This document shows, piece after piece, positions 1-12,273 of a stretch of DNA of 27,908 bases. Under the pieces are notes generated by a model. That model had not been told where the DNA came from. It saw only the letters and a program-made list of their open reading frames with translations, and did no database searches. Numbering within the stretch: the stretch's first letter is position 1; each line of letters begins with the position of its first letter. Origin of the DNA: Rhizomucor pusillus. Taxonomy: Eukaryota > Mucoromycota > Mucoromycetes > Mucorales > Lichtheimiaceae. The position numbers and the translations under genes are program-made. The stretch is from NCBI GenBank assembly GCA_900175165.2, contig FWWN02000153.1, positions 1-27,908 of the forward strand, written 5' to 3'.

Positions 1-777
1 TTTTTTTTTACATGTAAAAAATAAAGATAGGAGGACGTGCAACGTCGTTATAATCTCGGATGTGTTTTTGTCCGCTAGCAGTCTATACGTCTACATGATG
101 TCTAGGTAGATAGTCCCCTCCCGAATGACGAGAGGAATCCGGGATGACAACCGGAGATTAGGACATTATAGATATCCTAAGCGTCCTTAGCTTTCTCAAG
201 GGCGATCCTCTGTCTCTTGGGATGGAATAGTTTTAAAGGTCGTCGGTTGATCGGCAACAGTGAGACGGTAGCCCGATTGTCTATCGATGGATATAAGGAC
301 ATGGATGACCTCCATAATACAATTGGTTGTCGTATTTATGGATTGATCAGCGTTCAATAATGATCGAGATGGTACAACAGTTAGAACTCTCTCTTATTAC
401 TATCATTTACTGGTAGACTTGATTCTTTGCTTCTTATTCCATTAAAAGCACCTACCCAAAGTCTCACGGTATTTCAGTGTTCCCCTCTCTCATTGGTTAT
501 GCTAGCATAACCAATTGAAAAAGAAATGAGCCTGAGTATGTGATTGTGCTTGCTAGAAAATAAACTTGCATTGACATTGGTCAATGGCAGAAAGTTATAT
601 GACATCGCGTTTGCCTCAATATTTTTGTTTCAAATCGCTCCCAGGGACGACGACCATGAGTACTGTGGAAGGATTGGTTATATTTTATTCCTTTGCACCT
701 TTGTAGCGGCTTTCTGCTGAATACGGTGCATATTCATGCAAAACGACTTTGGATTTGATATCACTGCGGTTAACCCA

Positions 778-828
778 ATGAAATCCCAATACAATTCCGA
801 ATATTAAGGGATTTTATTGGGATTTCAT
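778..828. repeat. Near-perfect inverted repeat (hairpin)
   Basis: The arms at 778-795 and 811-828 are 18 bases each and are reverse complements at 17 of 18 positions. They are separated by a 15-base loop. The core of the arm is GAAATCCCAAT. A TTAA tetranucleotide lies just upstream (771-774). It could be a miniature transposable element end or a structured site. No coding sequence surrounds it. Confidence 0.75.
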
Positions 829-1861
829 AGCTGATAAAACCATCATACCATTCAGCGTATTAGGACGGTACCAGTTCTTTGAATCACTTATCGTATCATT
901 CATACCAATTGCGCAATCGCTTCACATTCATTCAGACTGTACCGGGCCTTTGATGCATTCAGAAAATATTCATTTAGCACATGTGGAAAGTATTCAATCT
1001 CGCTGCAACGTGCATATAAAGCACATCTGAATATTCCCTGAATATTTTCTGCATTTAGATTTTCTATGGTAATAGGATGCGCTTTTTCCATGCGAGACGA
1101 TCAACACAACAGTGCGGAATATGTAGTAGAAAGTACCGGACGCGGACGCTGCGAAATAGAAGCACCAAAGCAATCTCCTTATTGTTGACTCATCGCTGTT
1201 ATCAACAAAATGAGAACAACCAGGAATTTATACTGTGCATAAGAAAAAAGGCCGATCTTTTCCATGTGAGATCAATACCGTGCCAGGCAGTAGTAGCAAG
1301 ACGGACAGTTTTCTTCTTTACCTTCTCTGCGTTGAGTATATGTAGATGGTAGCGAAATCCGGTATGAAGTAACAAATATATATCTCCTGCAAAGAGACTG
1401 GATGTCTAGAGTTAGATCGCTAAAATCGACTTATTGAGACCGACCTTCTTCGAGTTAGCATGGAGCTTTGCTCGTCTGGAGTAAAGACACAGTAGTTGAT
1501 TTCAAGGTCAACGTTTCTATTCTGAATTGGAATAAATCTGGGGTTGATACTGGGTGACCGGTTTCGAGAGCAACATTATTCAAGAAGTTACATTGGAGAT
1601 AAAAGTCCTTCACCACTTGGAAGCCAAGAGAACAAGGAACAGTGAGCTGTAACTTGCAAATAATACTTCCGAGCCAAAGTGAATCCCAGGTTGAAATAAC
1701 TTTCGTAGAGATAATTGGAGGAGGTCAAGATCAAATGCGAGGCTGGAGGGAACTAGACTCTTTGTCGTTCCCGGTTTTCTGTTCAAGGTTAAGAAGCTAA
1801 TAGCTGTATATAGATAACGTAGCAGACCAACTTTGAGCCGCCCCTCCCAAGTCATAGATGG

Positions 1862-2244
1862 TCATATCGTTCGATACTGTGATCCATTGCAGCAATTACA
1901 CTGGAATCTTTCAGTGACTGAGATAGTGCGAGGAACGTTGATGGCGAAAATATCTATCAGATCAAAGACATATACATCGTAGTATAGAATGAGCTCTTCT
2001 TCTGTAATTTGATGCTGAAAACCTGAATTTAATTAAACAGGCGTTATTATCATTCGTAAATATTACCATCTTGATATGCAAAGAAGAGCTTCTTGCTAAG
2101 AGTGTCTTTTGGATCTCTGGTCTCTGCAGACTTTCCCAATATCTGTTCGGCTGAAGAGGAGAATGCTGTCTCTGCAATCAACTGTTTGAGCTGGGCCCAT
2201 ATCACTGCTTTCAGATATTCCCAACGTATTGGTTCGGCAAGCAT
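1862..2244 (-). other. Coding-like relic or small two-exon ORF
   Basis: An ATG at 2244 opens a 178-nt exon (2067-2244). A 44-bp GT-AG intron (2023-2066) can join it to a second exon (1862-2022) ending in TGA, giving 112 residues. The composition looks protein-like: the first exon encodes EYLKAVIWAQLKQLIAE and the second YYDVYVFDLIDIFAINV. Immediately upstream another frame reads MVNLKKHRRGYDPSRWVARY before a stop, which suggests a longer gene now broken by frameshift. I do not recognise the family. It may be a pseudogene fragment or chance. Confidence 0.3.
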
Positions 2245-2885
2245 TGGACTCCTTCTCTGCTATGCATTTTCTTAAGCCCCTTGTGCCACCTTCAGATATA
2301 TCTAGCGACCCAACGGGAAGGATCGTATCCTCGACGGTGCTTCTTCAGGTTTACCATGTTGATACTGCTTAACCGCTCAAATAGAAAGCTTTTTGAGAAA
2401 ATCGTAATTGGCACCACGCCTCGACACAATCCAATACTGTTTCCCTTTCTTTATTCCTTCTATTTCTTTCCTCGTCTACAGCAGATATCTTGCCATTTTG
2501 CAGAGCTCTCTAGTATATCAATTATCAATCAATAAGGATTGTTCGAACTTGATATCTAGCAATAAATGGAGTTATTATGGTGGTTAACTCTTGCAAGAGT
2601 AGCTATTTTTGCATGTTTTACTCCAAATCCTAATTAAGCTCATCATTCTAGATTTACTCTAAGCTAATAATCCATCATTTCCCGTGGTGATCAGTAATGA
2701 GCCGCTTACAAAGCTGATGAAACTCATCACAACCAGCAGCACCGTTTGACGAGTTGGAGTTTACAGTTACTGTGATTTCAACATGCTTTCAATTTATATC
2801 AATGAGATGCTCAGTTGCAAGCTTGCGAGAGATGCATATAGTACAGTAAGAAGTAAGTAGTGACAAGTGATATCTATCGTTGCTG

Positions 2886-5415
<2,530 letters not shown>

Positions 5416-5659
5416 GTCGTGTATATGTATATAGATCTACTAGAGTTCGATCGATCGAGAAAAAAGTGGGAGAGCGGGAGGGACCAAAAACTGCTCCGAG
5501 CCGTCACCACCACCCGCCTTTAGATTTTCATGCTTTCAATCATTCCATCATCAAAGCACCGCCGCTCGTATATCAGCAAACAACAACAAACACACAATTT
5601 GTCTTTAATCAAGCCGATGGCATTCACTCGATCTCTATTCAACAAACAACAAGAGCACA
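5416..5659. promoter_or_regulatory. Shared divergent upstream region
   Basis: The 244 bp between the helicase start (5415, minus) and the small ORF (5660, plus) must hold both 5' regions if both are genes. The plus-strand leader just before 5660 is A/C-rich with repeated CAA triplets, as in many fungal 5' UTRs. I see no clear TATA box on either strand. Confidence 0.4.
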
Positions 5660-5953
5660 ATGTCGCGAAAGTCTAAAGACTCGATTCCAGGCTCCACGGT
5701 TGCCGGATTGGAAACTCGATTGCAAAACTTGACGTTGGGATCGCAGCAACAGCAGAAACCAGAAACGGCTCTCCGAGATACACAGCCTGTCTCTCACGGC
5801 CGATCGGATTCTGCTCCTTGCAGTGACGAGAACAAGTCTCGGGAATCACCAGACGTTGTTGGACCAGCAGAGTTTAATGAACTGACTCGCCTCATGGATG
5901 ATCTCGTCGTCTCGCGGATACCGTCGTCTGCGTTCATGCCGTACATTTTATAG
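5660..5953 (+). CDS. Small hypothetical protein, 97 residues
   Basis: An uninterrupted 97-codon ORF with no intron. The start is ATG at 5660, after an A-rich leader. The N-terminal 80 residues are hydrophilic and rich in S, Q, E and D, including a QQQQ run. The C-terminal tail is more ordered-looking, with an acidic/hydrophobic stretch FNELTRLMDDLV and a hydrophobic end. No signal peptide or membrane segment is visible. I recognise no domain, so no function is proposed. The divergent arrangement with the helicase and the gene-like A-rich leader favour a real gene, but it could be a chance ORF. Confidence 0.5.
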   Translation: MSRKSKDSIPGSTVAGLETRLQNLTLGSQQQQKPETALRDTQPVSHGRSDSAPCSDENKSRESPDVVGPAEFNELTRLMDDLVVSRIPSSAFMPYIL

Positions 5954-6385
5954 CAATACAGCACTTTAATACCATTGGACGAATGAAACCGTAATATACT
6001 CGTATTTTGGATTATCTCTATATCTCTCGCTGCACTTGATCGGTTTGCTGCAGAGTTGACATTTTGATAATAATAATAAACGGAGAGCATTGGGATTTGC
6101 CTGCAATTCGCTACACTCTCGTGCTAACATATGGTCTATAAGTTTAGTCATACAACTGGATTATACCTAGTTGTCGGGCATTTGTCGAACCATTTGAGAG
6201 GTCACGGGGTGGGGTGGGGGCAATGCGTGGGTAAGGATTGAGAGAGATTCGATTTACTATATGAAACCGAAACCTGTAGACGGTGACAAGATAAAAGAGG
6301 CAAGTAGAAGAAGCATACAAAGCGGGAACGAATCAAGGACCAGCGAAAACAAGCAGTCCTTTTTCTTCACACTATTTTTCGCAAA
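5954..6385. other. Intergenic, upstream of malate synthase
   Basis: This 432-bp stretch holds the 3' flank of the small ORF and the presumptive promoter of the malate synthase locus. It contains a G-rich tract near 6204-6219 and a purine-rich leader before the ATG at 6386. I see no other gene. Confidence 0.5.
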
Positions 6386-8243
6386 ATGGCTCCACCAGCA
6401 GTATCTGTATTCAAAACTCCTGTCACGGGCGTTACCATCTTGGGTCCGGTCAAGACCGGCAGGCAAGCGGAAACGCTGTCTGTAGAAGCACTCCAATTCC
6501 TAGCATTCCTGCATAGAAGCTTCTCGGGTAGACGCAAAGAACTGCTCTGCCAGCGAACCAAGAAGCAGCAAGAGTTCGACCAAGGTGTACTCCCCGACTT
6601 TCTATCATCGACTGCACATATCCGCAACGACCCAACCTGGCGCAGAGCACCGCCTGGACCGGGACTCTTGGATCGACGTGTGGAGATAACCGGACCTGTT
6701 GATCGCAAGATCATTATCAACGCCTTGAACTCTGGCGCATGCACGTTTATGGCTGATTTTGAAGGTATAGAGAGAAAGGAAGAGTATTTGGCAAGTGTAT
6801 AACTCAAGTGATAATGGTAAAATAGGCTCCAACTCGCCTACCTGGGAAAACTGTCTGCAGGGCCAAGTGAATTTGCAGGATGCTGTGCGGCAAACTATCA
6901 CATACACAGACCCGGTAAATGGGAAAATATACCGGCTGCGCACGGACGGAGAAATAGCAACTTTGATAGTAAGGTAAATGTGATAGTAGTGATTTAAACA
7001 TGTAATATGCTGGGGACTTGCGTGGGAACAATCTGACGTTCATGCGTTCGTTGATGCAACCTTGCTTAGACCTAGAGACTGGCACATGGTGGAAAAGCAT
7101 GTCGTCATCGACGGAGAGCCTATCTCGGCATCCATCTTTGACTCTGCACTGTTCTTTTACCACAATGCCCACTAACTCATCCGACGCGGCAAAGGGCCTT
7201 ACTTTTACTTACCAAAGATGGAATCGCACTTGGAAGCCAGGTAATAGGCAACTCATATCATAACTTACAACTGCACCAACGTTGCTAAAACACCTTTAAA
7301 TTTAGACTCTGGAACGACATTTTCGTCGCTGCGCAGGATATGCTGCATACCCCGCGAGGCACCGTTCGTGCCACTGTCCTGATCGAAACCATCCTGGCAG
7401 CTTTTGAAATGGAAGAGATTATCTATGAGCTGAGGGAGCACAGTGCTGGACTGAACTGTGGTCGATGGGATTACATCTTTAGCGTGATAAAGTGCTTCCG
7501 CCAGCATCCTCGCTTTGTACTCCCAGATCGCAACCAGCCCACAATGACTGTGCCGTTCATGGATACCTACATGCGCCTTTTGATAAAGACCTGCCACAAG
7601 CGAGGCGTGCACGCTATCGGCGGTATGGCTGCTCAGATTCCTATCAAGAACAACCCGGAAGCAAACGCTGCCGCCATGGCAAAGGTCCGTGCAGACAAGC
7701 TGCGTGAAGTGAATGCGGGACATGGTAAAATTTAATTCTTTGTATGCAAACATTCACTGGTTGCTAAGCGACGATAATCTTTATGAATTACTAAATGGAA
7801 GCTGGTACGCGCATCCAGGTCTTTTCCAAGTTGGACGCCCATTGTTCACGAAACCTCATCAGCTTGATGTGCTTCGGGAAGACGTTCAAGTGCAGCAGGC
7901 AGATCTGCTAAACGTGGATGTGGGTGGTATCATCACGGAACATGGTATTAGGAACAATATCCAAATCGCGCTGCAGTACATGGAAGCGTGGCTCCGCGGC
8001 AAAGGATGCGTACCGATTCACTATCTCATGGAGGATGCTGCCACTGCAGAGATTTCGCGCTCTCAGTTGTGGCAGTGGGCAAAACATCAAGCTGTGACTC
8101 AAAATGGTAGAAGAATCACGGGCAATTATCTTTTGCATGTGCTAGACGAGGAGCTAGGCAAAATCAAGGTAACAATGGATCAAGGCCGTTTTCAAAAGTC
8201 AAAGTTCCCGCGAGCAGCTCAAGCCCTTGGCAACCATTCTTGA
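6386..8243 (+). pseudogene. MLS1: Malate synthase, apparently inactivated
   Basis: Exons 6386-6764, 6826-6973, 7070-7240, 7306-7724 and 7795-8243 give 522 codons clearly homologous to malate synthase, the glyoxylate-cycle enzyme condensing glyoxylate and acetyl-CoA. Landmarks are [30 protein letters not shown] and the C-terminal MEDAATAEIS with the catalytic Asp. Three breaks are visible. Codon 211 is TAA (7173-7175) where the family has Glu (HNAHxLI). The last intron ends in AA instead of AG (7793-7794), and no other acceptor restores frame. The family's terminal FLT motif lies in another frame (8237-8270) after an apparent short deletion, so no peroxisomal SKL-type signal is present. FMADFE is followed by Gly where Asp is usual. 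The rest is well conserved, implying recent decay or sequencing error. Confidence 0.85.
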
Positions 8244-8851
8244 CGACTATGCTGTATGATGACATTGTAACATTTGTTTCCTCTCCCCTTCCCGCTGTTG
8301 GCCCTGCTGTAAAACTCACAAATGGATATCATTTCGTCGAACGATAATTAAACCATCAGAAAATAGAAACATGATCGCATCGAACGCGTCGTTGTTGATT
8401 GCATCAGAGAATTGTTGCTAGGGAGTTACACAAATGAGCATTCATGCACACGGCGGCTTCAATGTTCGATAAAGTCATCTGAGCGCATGCATGCTAGATC
8501 TCCTTCTGGTATTACAACGTAAACAATTGCGCATTGTCACCATCACCAACTTCCAGTTCTAGGTTTCTAATACGCAAAGGGTACTGAGCGGACAGTACAT
8601 GGCAACTATCTAATTATAGTCCAAAACCCTGAGTTAAATCCCTCGGCTCACTCCTGACTATTATTCTTGTTTTCTCCATTTAATAATGTCACAGACGGCC
8701 CCTTTCTATTTTCGTCCTCACTCAAACTAACAGTTGATTGATGGACATGAGACAGTAAGACCTCCCTGTCCTCTTTAATAGGAGTAGAAAAATTATTCAG
8801 CTCAACAACAGATGGTCATTTCTATTGTTACTTGTTTCTTGCTTTCATGCC
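8244..8851. other. Intergenic region
   Basis: This 608-bp stretch contains the malate synthase 3' flank, including the displaced FLT-coding frame up to a stop at 8345-8347, and the upstream region of the glycosyltransferase. No further gene or RNA is recognised. An out-of-frame ATG at 8847 lies five bases before the chosen start at 8852. Confidence 0.5.
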
Positions 8852-10205
8852 ATGGCCATATCTATATCCATAGTTAAATTCTCGTTTTTTCTGTACATTA
8901 TCGTATCATCTATATTCGCTACGTTCTACCTACTCTATCTTAATCACGAAAGCAGCTATGCACAGCACAGAATAGAACCAAGGTCGACTGTCATTCGGGA
9001 ACAGCAGCGGCAGATTCCGTTCCACAACCAGATTGAACATTACAATGGTACACATTTAGAACAGTTAAAGATGTATACATTTTCAAAGAAACTGATGTAT
9101 ATAAAGTCATGAGAAAGGCTTTTGCAACTGCACTGGGTCCATCAAGAATTGTGCCGCACTACATACGAGCCAAGGCAAGAGCGCAAGCCGACGATGTGAC
9201 AATACTGACACTCGTTACCCGCGACCGTCTAGATGTGCTTGGCCGTCTCGCTACCCGCTACCAAGGCCCCATTTCCGTCGCCATGCATGTTTCTGAGCAA
9301 GATGCGCCGAGACTTGTTCGAGAGCTCGAGGAATTTGTTCGTTCCAACGAGTTTGTAGAGCACCACGTTGATTTCCATCTCATCATTGACGTATTCGACC
9401 GGCAACTCAACATGTGGCGCAATGTTGCCAAGCTATTTGCACAGAGCGAATACGTCATGATGATCGATGTTGACTTTTACCTGAGCACGCTGCCGAACAC
9501 ATCGCTCCGAGCGTACCCCGACCTTATGCAAAAGATACAGCAAGGACGGGCTGCAGCCGTCGTGCCAGCTTTCGAGTATGTGCTCGAGCAGGGCGGCAAG
9601 GATCCAGCACAGTTTCCTAGACGCAAACAAGATTTGGTAAAACAGTGGCAAAGTAACAAGATTGAAATGTTCCACAGTGTTTGGCAAGCCGGGCACGGAG
9701 CGACCAATTACACGAAATGGATCCAAGCGACGCAGCCATATAAAGTCACAAATTATACGTATTCATACGAACCATACATCGTTTTCAAAAAGAATGGAAC
9801 GCCGTGGTGCGATGAACGGTTTATTGGCTACGGGTCTAACAAGGCTGCTTGCTTGTACGAGATCTACCTGTCAGGGGTGGATTTCTTCGTTCTCCCCCAT
9901 GATTTCATTATCCATCAGACACACAGCTATCCAGAAGAAACCAGGACGAGAGAGGTATGTTGCATCAGAAAGCATTGTCGTTGTTCTCACACTAAAAAAA
10001 AAAATTCGGTCTCACTTTGCAGCGATCCTACAACCGAAAACTGTACCGATTGTTCAGGGAAGAAACATGTCTAAAATATGCACGTAAAATGATCGCAGCG
10101 GACGAATGGAGATCGTCAAGATCTGCCAATCTTAGACATGAGTGCAGCAAAATCAAGACTTTTCAAACACTCGTATCTCCGTACCTCGCAGAAACTGACC
10201 TCTAG
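8852..10205 (+). CDS. GT49/LARGE-type glycosyltransferase, membrane anchored
   Basis: Three exons (8852-9047, 9107-9954, 10023-10205) encode 408 residues. The first in-frame ATG gives a short cytosolic tail, a hydrophobic signal anchor at about residues 10-30 and a lumenal domain: type II Golgi topology. The catalytic region carries GPISVAMHV (about 119-127), MMIDVDFYL with the metal-binding DVD at 186-188, CDERFIGYG and the histidine-containing LPHDFIIHQTHSYPE. This order matches Pfam glyco_transf_49, the family of animal B4GAT1 and the LARGE C-terminal domain, which transfers glucuronic acid in beta linkage. The acceptor in a fungus is unknown, and the sugar donor here is inferred only. The first intron (9048-9106) is needed to join the anchor to the domain. 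Both introns are GT-AG. No neighbour suggests a pathway. Confidence 0.85.
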
Positions 10206-10813
10206 CAGAAAGAAAAGAATAATTTAGAGATGAAATTTGGTCTTAATGCACTTTGTATACACGCTTTTTAATCCTGCTACTACTGCAAGACTAGTGCTAA
10301 TTTTTCGAAAGTATCAATGCTCCTGCTTTGATTATCATTGTAATAACTCCCACCCCCACACACTGGAGATGGGGTCAGACTGTCGGAAATAACATAAAAC
10401 CGGTGCGAGTTCATTATCGACTCATTATTGGTTAATGTTGTAGATTCATAGCTTTCTTTTTTTTTTTCTGCTTTTCTGTTATCTCCATGATTGGTGTTCC
10501 TGAATAGTTCATGTCCTCCCTCAATCAGCAAGCGACAGCAGCAGAGGCAGCGTTTCTCATCCCGGAACCAATGGAGAAAATAGGGACGAGACGAGACGAA
10601 TCAGGTACTACATCCCGCTTTGGAAACATCCTCTCGCAGATCCCACTTCAATGCACGTGTGTCAGATCTGACGAAACCACGCTCTTTTTGGTTAGCTGGT
10701 GCGACTCGACTCCGAACCAGCACTGGATACATCAGATAGAAATATAAAAGCATCGTCGTCAAGGTACAATCTTTTGCTGCTTACTCCAAACTGTTGGTTC
10801 GGTCCCTACTATA
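10206..10813. other. Intergenic, promoter of first pyrophosphatase
   Basis: This 608-bp stretch holds the glycosyltransferase 3' flank and the pyrophosphatase upstream region, with a T-run near 10456-10467 and the TATA-like box listed separately. No gene recognised. Confidence 0.5.
10743..10749 (+). promoter_or_regulatory. TATA-like box of first pyrophosphatase gene
   Basis: TATAAAA sits 65-71 bp before the ATG at 10814, a usual distance for a fungal TATA element with a short leader. Inferred from sequence and position only. Confidence 0.5.
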
Positions 10814-12133
10814 ATGCATCTAATTTCTATCGCCTTGTCTGTTGCAACTCTCGGTGCTTCTGTCCTTGCAGCTGCTGGTTCCAGCTTCAAGGTACGGCAA
10901 GTTGGTGCCTTCCACACCAAGGATTTGCTTCTTTATCTCGGTAAGTTGTCTGCAAACGGTGTAAGGTATAAGGCATGCTAACATGTCTTTATTCCCCAGA
11001 AAACGAAGACGGTGTTCCAATGTCCTTCTTCCACGACGTTCCGCTGTATCCGGATCCCAAGAATACCAGCGTCGTCAACATGGTTGTCGAAATTCCTCGC
11101 TGGCACAATGCAAAGTTAGAGGTACTTTGTACGCTCTACGATATGTAGAATTGAAATGCTAAATAAGAGGAATGCAGATTGACCGAGAAACCCCTCTGAA
11201 TCCAATCCACCAAGATACAAAGAATGACGTTTTGCGCTACATTGCAAACATCTTTCCCCACAAAGGATATCCCGGCAACTATGGCTCGATTCCGCAAACC
11301 TGGGAAGACATATATTACAAGACTCCGGAGACTGGTACTACCGGCGACAACGACCCTGTTGACATTATCGAGATCGGACAGGAAATCGGCTTCCCTGGCC
11401 AGATCAAGCAAGTCAAGTTTCTTGGCGGTCTGTTGATGCTGGACGACAATCAGACCGACTGGAAGTTGATTGCCTTGGATATCAACGACAAGTGGGCACC
11501 GCATGTAAATGGTAAGGATAAGATGGAAAAAAGAAAGGAGGAGGAGCTTTTTCGCTCACGCATTTTCAAGATATTTCCGATCTCGACCAGGTGGCGCCAG
11601 GATATCTTGAAGAGATCAGGGATTGGTACAAGATTTACAAGGTTCCGCAGAGTGGTCAACTCAACACCTTTGGATTTAACGGAGAGTTCAAGGATCACGT
11701 AAGTTGTCTTTCTCTCTTTCTCTCTTTGGAGACAATTTCGTACTCACCGTTTTGATTACAGCGTTACGTCCACGACGTGATTGTCATGGCCCACGATCAT
11801 TGGACTGCATTGATTAACGGTACGACGCCGCGTGACAAGAAGGAATGGTATGAAGATTTTACACCACATACCAAAGAAACTATCGCTAACAACAAGGAAA
11901 AATTTCCTGTAGCACCAACTTGTCGAACGATAACTCGCCCTACAAGGTGAACGCTTCGAGCGACGTGGTCAAGAATGTGCCAAAGGTAAATGTGGTTTGA
12001 ATTACTTGGCAGGCAGCAGCAGCACCAGTAGACTAAAAACCAATTGCAGGAGAAAATCCTGCCGGATGCACCGATCAATGCTACTGTCAATGAATTTTCC
12101 TTTTTGGCAAGCCAGTATCAGCAGCAACGTTAA
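10814..12133 (+). CDS. Secreted-type family I inorganic pyrophosphatase, copy 1
   Basis: Seven exons (10814-10940, 11000-11121, 11178-11511, 11571-11698, 11762-11847, 11913-11985, 12050-12133) encode 317 residues. The family hydrolyses pyrophosphate to two phosphates with Mg2+. The signature DNDPVDI carries the metal-binding Asp residues at 140, 142 and 145. Other matches are [14 protein letters not shown], the later [11 protein letters not shown], where the usual Gly-Glu is replaced by Asn-Gln, and [12 protein letters not shown]. Unlike the cytosolic enzyme, it starts with a hydrophobic signal peptide (about residues 1-20, [10 protein letters not shown] onward) and has an N-terminal domain containing FHDVPLYP. 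No KDEL-like retention signal is present. It therefore probably enters the secretory pathway, vacuole or medium. It is followed 140 bp downstream by a paralogue in the same orientation. Confidence 0.93.
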
Positions 12134-12160
12134 AATTATTATAGAGTAATTATAATAATT
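12134..12160. repeat. A/T-only inverted repeat between the pyrophosphatase genes
   Basis: A perfect 10-base inverted repeat (12134-12143 and 12151-12160) with a 7-base spacer starts one base after the stop codon of copy 1. The stem is entirely A/T, so it is weak. It may belong to the polyadenylation region of copy 1 or the AT-rich promoter of copy 2. Confidence 0.5.
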
Positions 12161-12273
12161 ATAAGGAGACAAATGTACAAGTACAAGGGCTCTTAGTACT
12201 AAAGAAGAATAAATCTCAGTTACGAAATACCCTTGAAAAATTTCTTCCTCCACTTTTCCATTGCCTGTCTACG

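Larger units (their letters stand above)
1..2885. other. Region without a confident gene
   Basis: No recognisable gene lies between the window start, which opens with a run of T, and the 3' end of the helicase gene. Short ORFs exist, for example 900-1091 on the minus strand (63 codons) and 1610-1855 on the minus strand, but none shows a motif I recognise. Two things stand out and are listed separately: the inverted repeat at 778-828 and the coding-like minus-strand stretch at 1862-2244. I saw no tRNA or rRNA. Confidence 0.5.

Noticed and set aside
1077..1352. Possible diverged direct repeat around the two TTTTCCATG-GAGA segments near 1085 and 1260
   Set aside because: Similarity is limited to a short core and falls away on both sides, so chance is likely.
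8102..8220. An intron (GTAACA to GCAG, about 49 bp, from 8168) near the malate synthase 3' end that would change its C-terminus
   Set aside because: It would remove the conserved FQKSKFPRAAQ segment, and the resulting tail does not contain the FLT motif.
9109..10074. A glycosyltransferase gene starting at the ATG at 9109 without the upstream exon
   Set aside because: This would lack the signal anchor. A clean 59-bp GT-AG intron joins the upstream membrane segment in frame, as expected for a Golgi enzyme.
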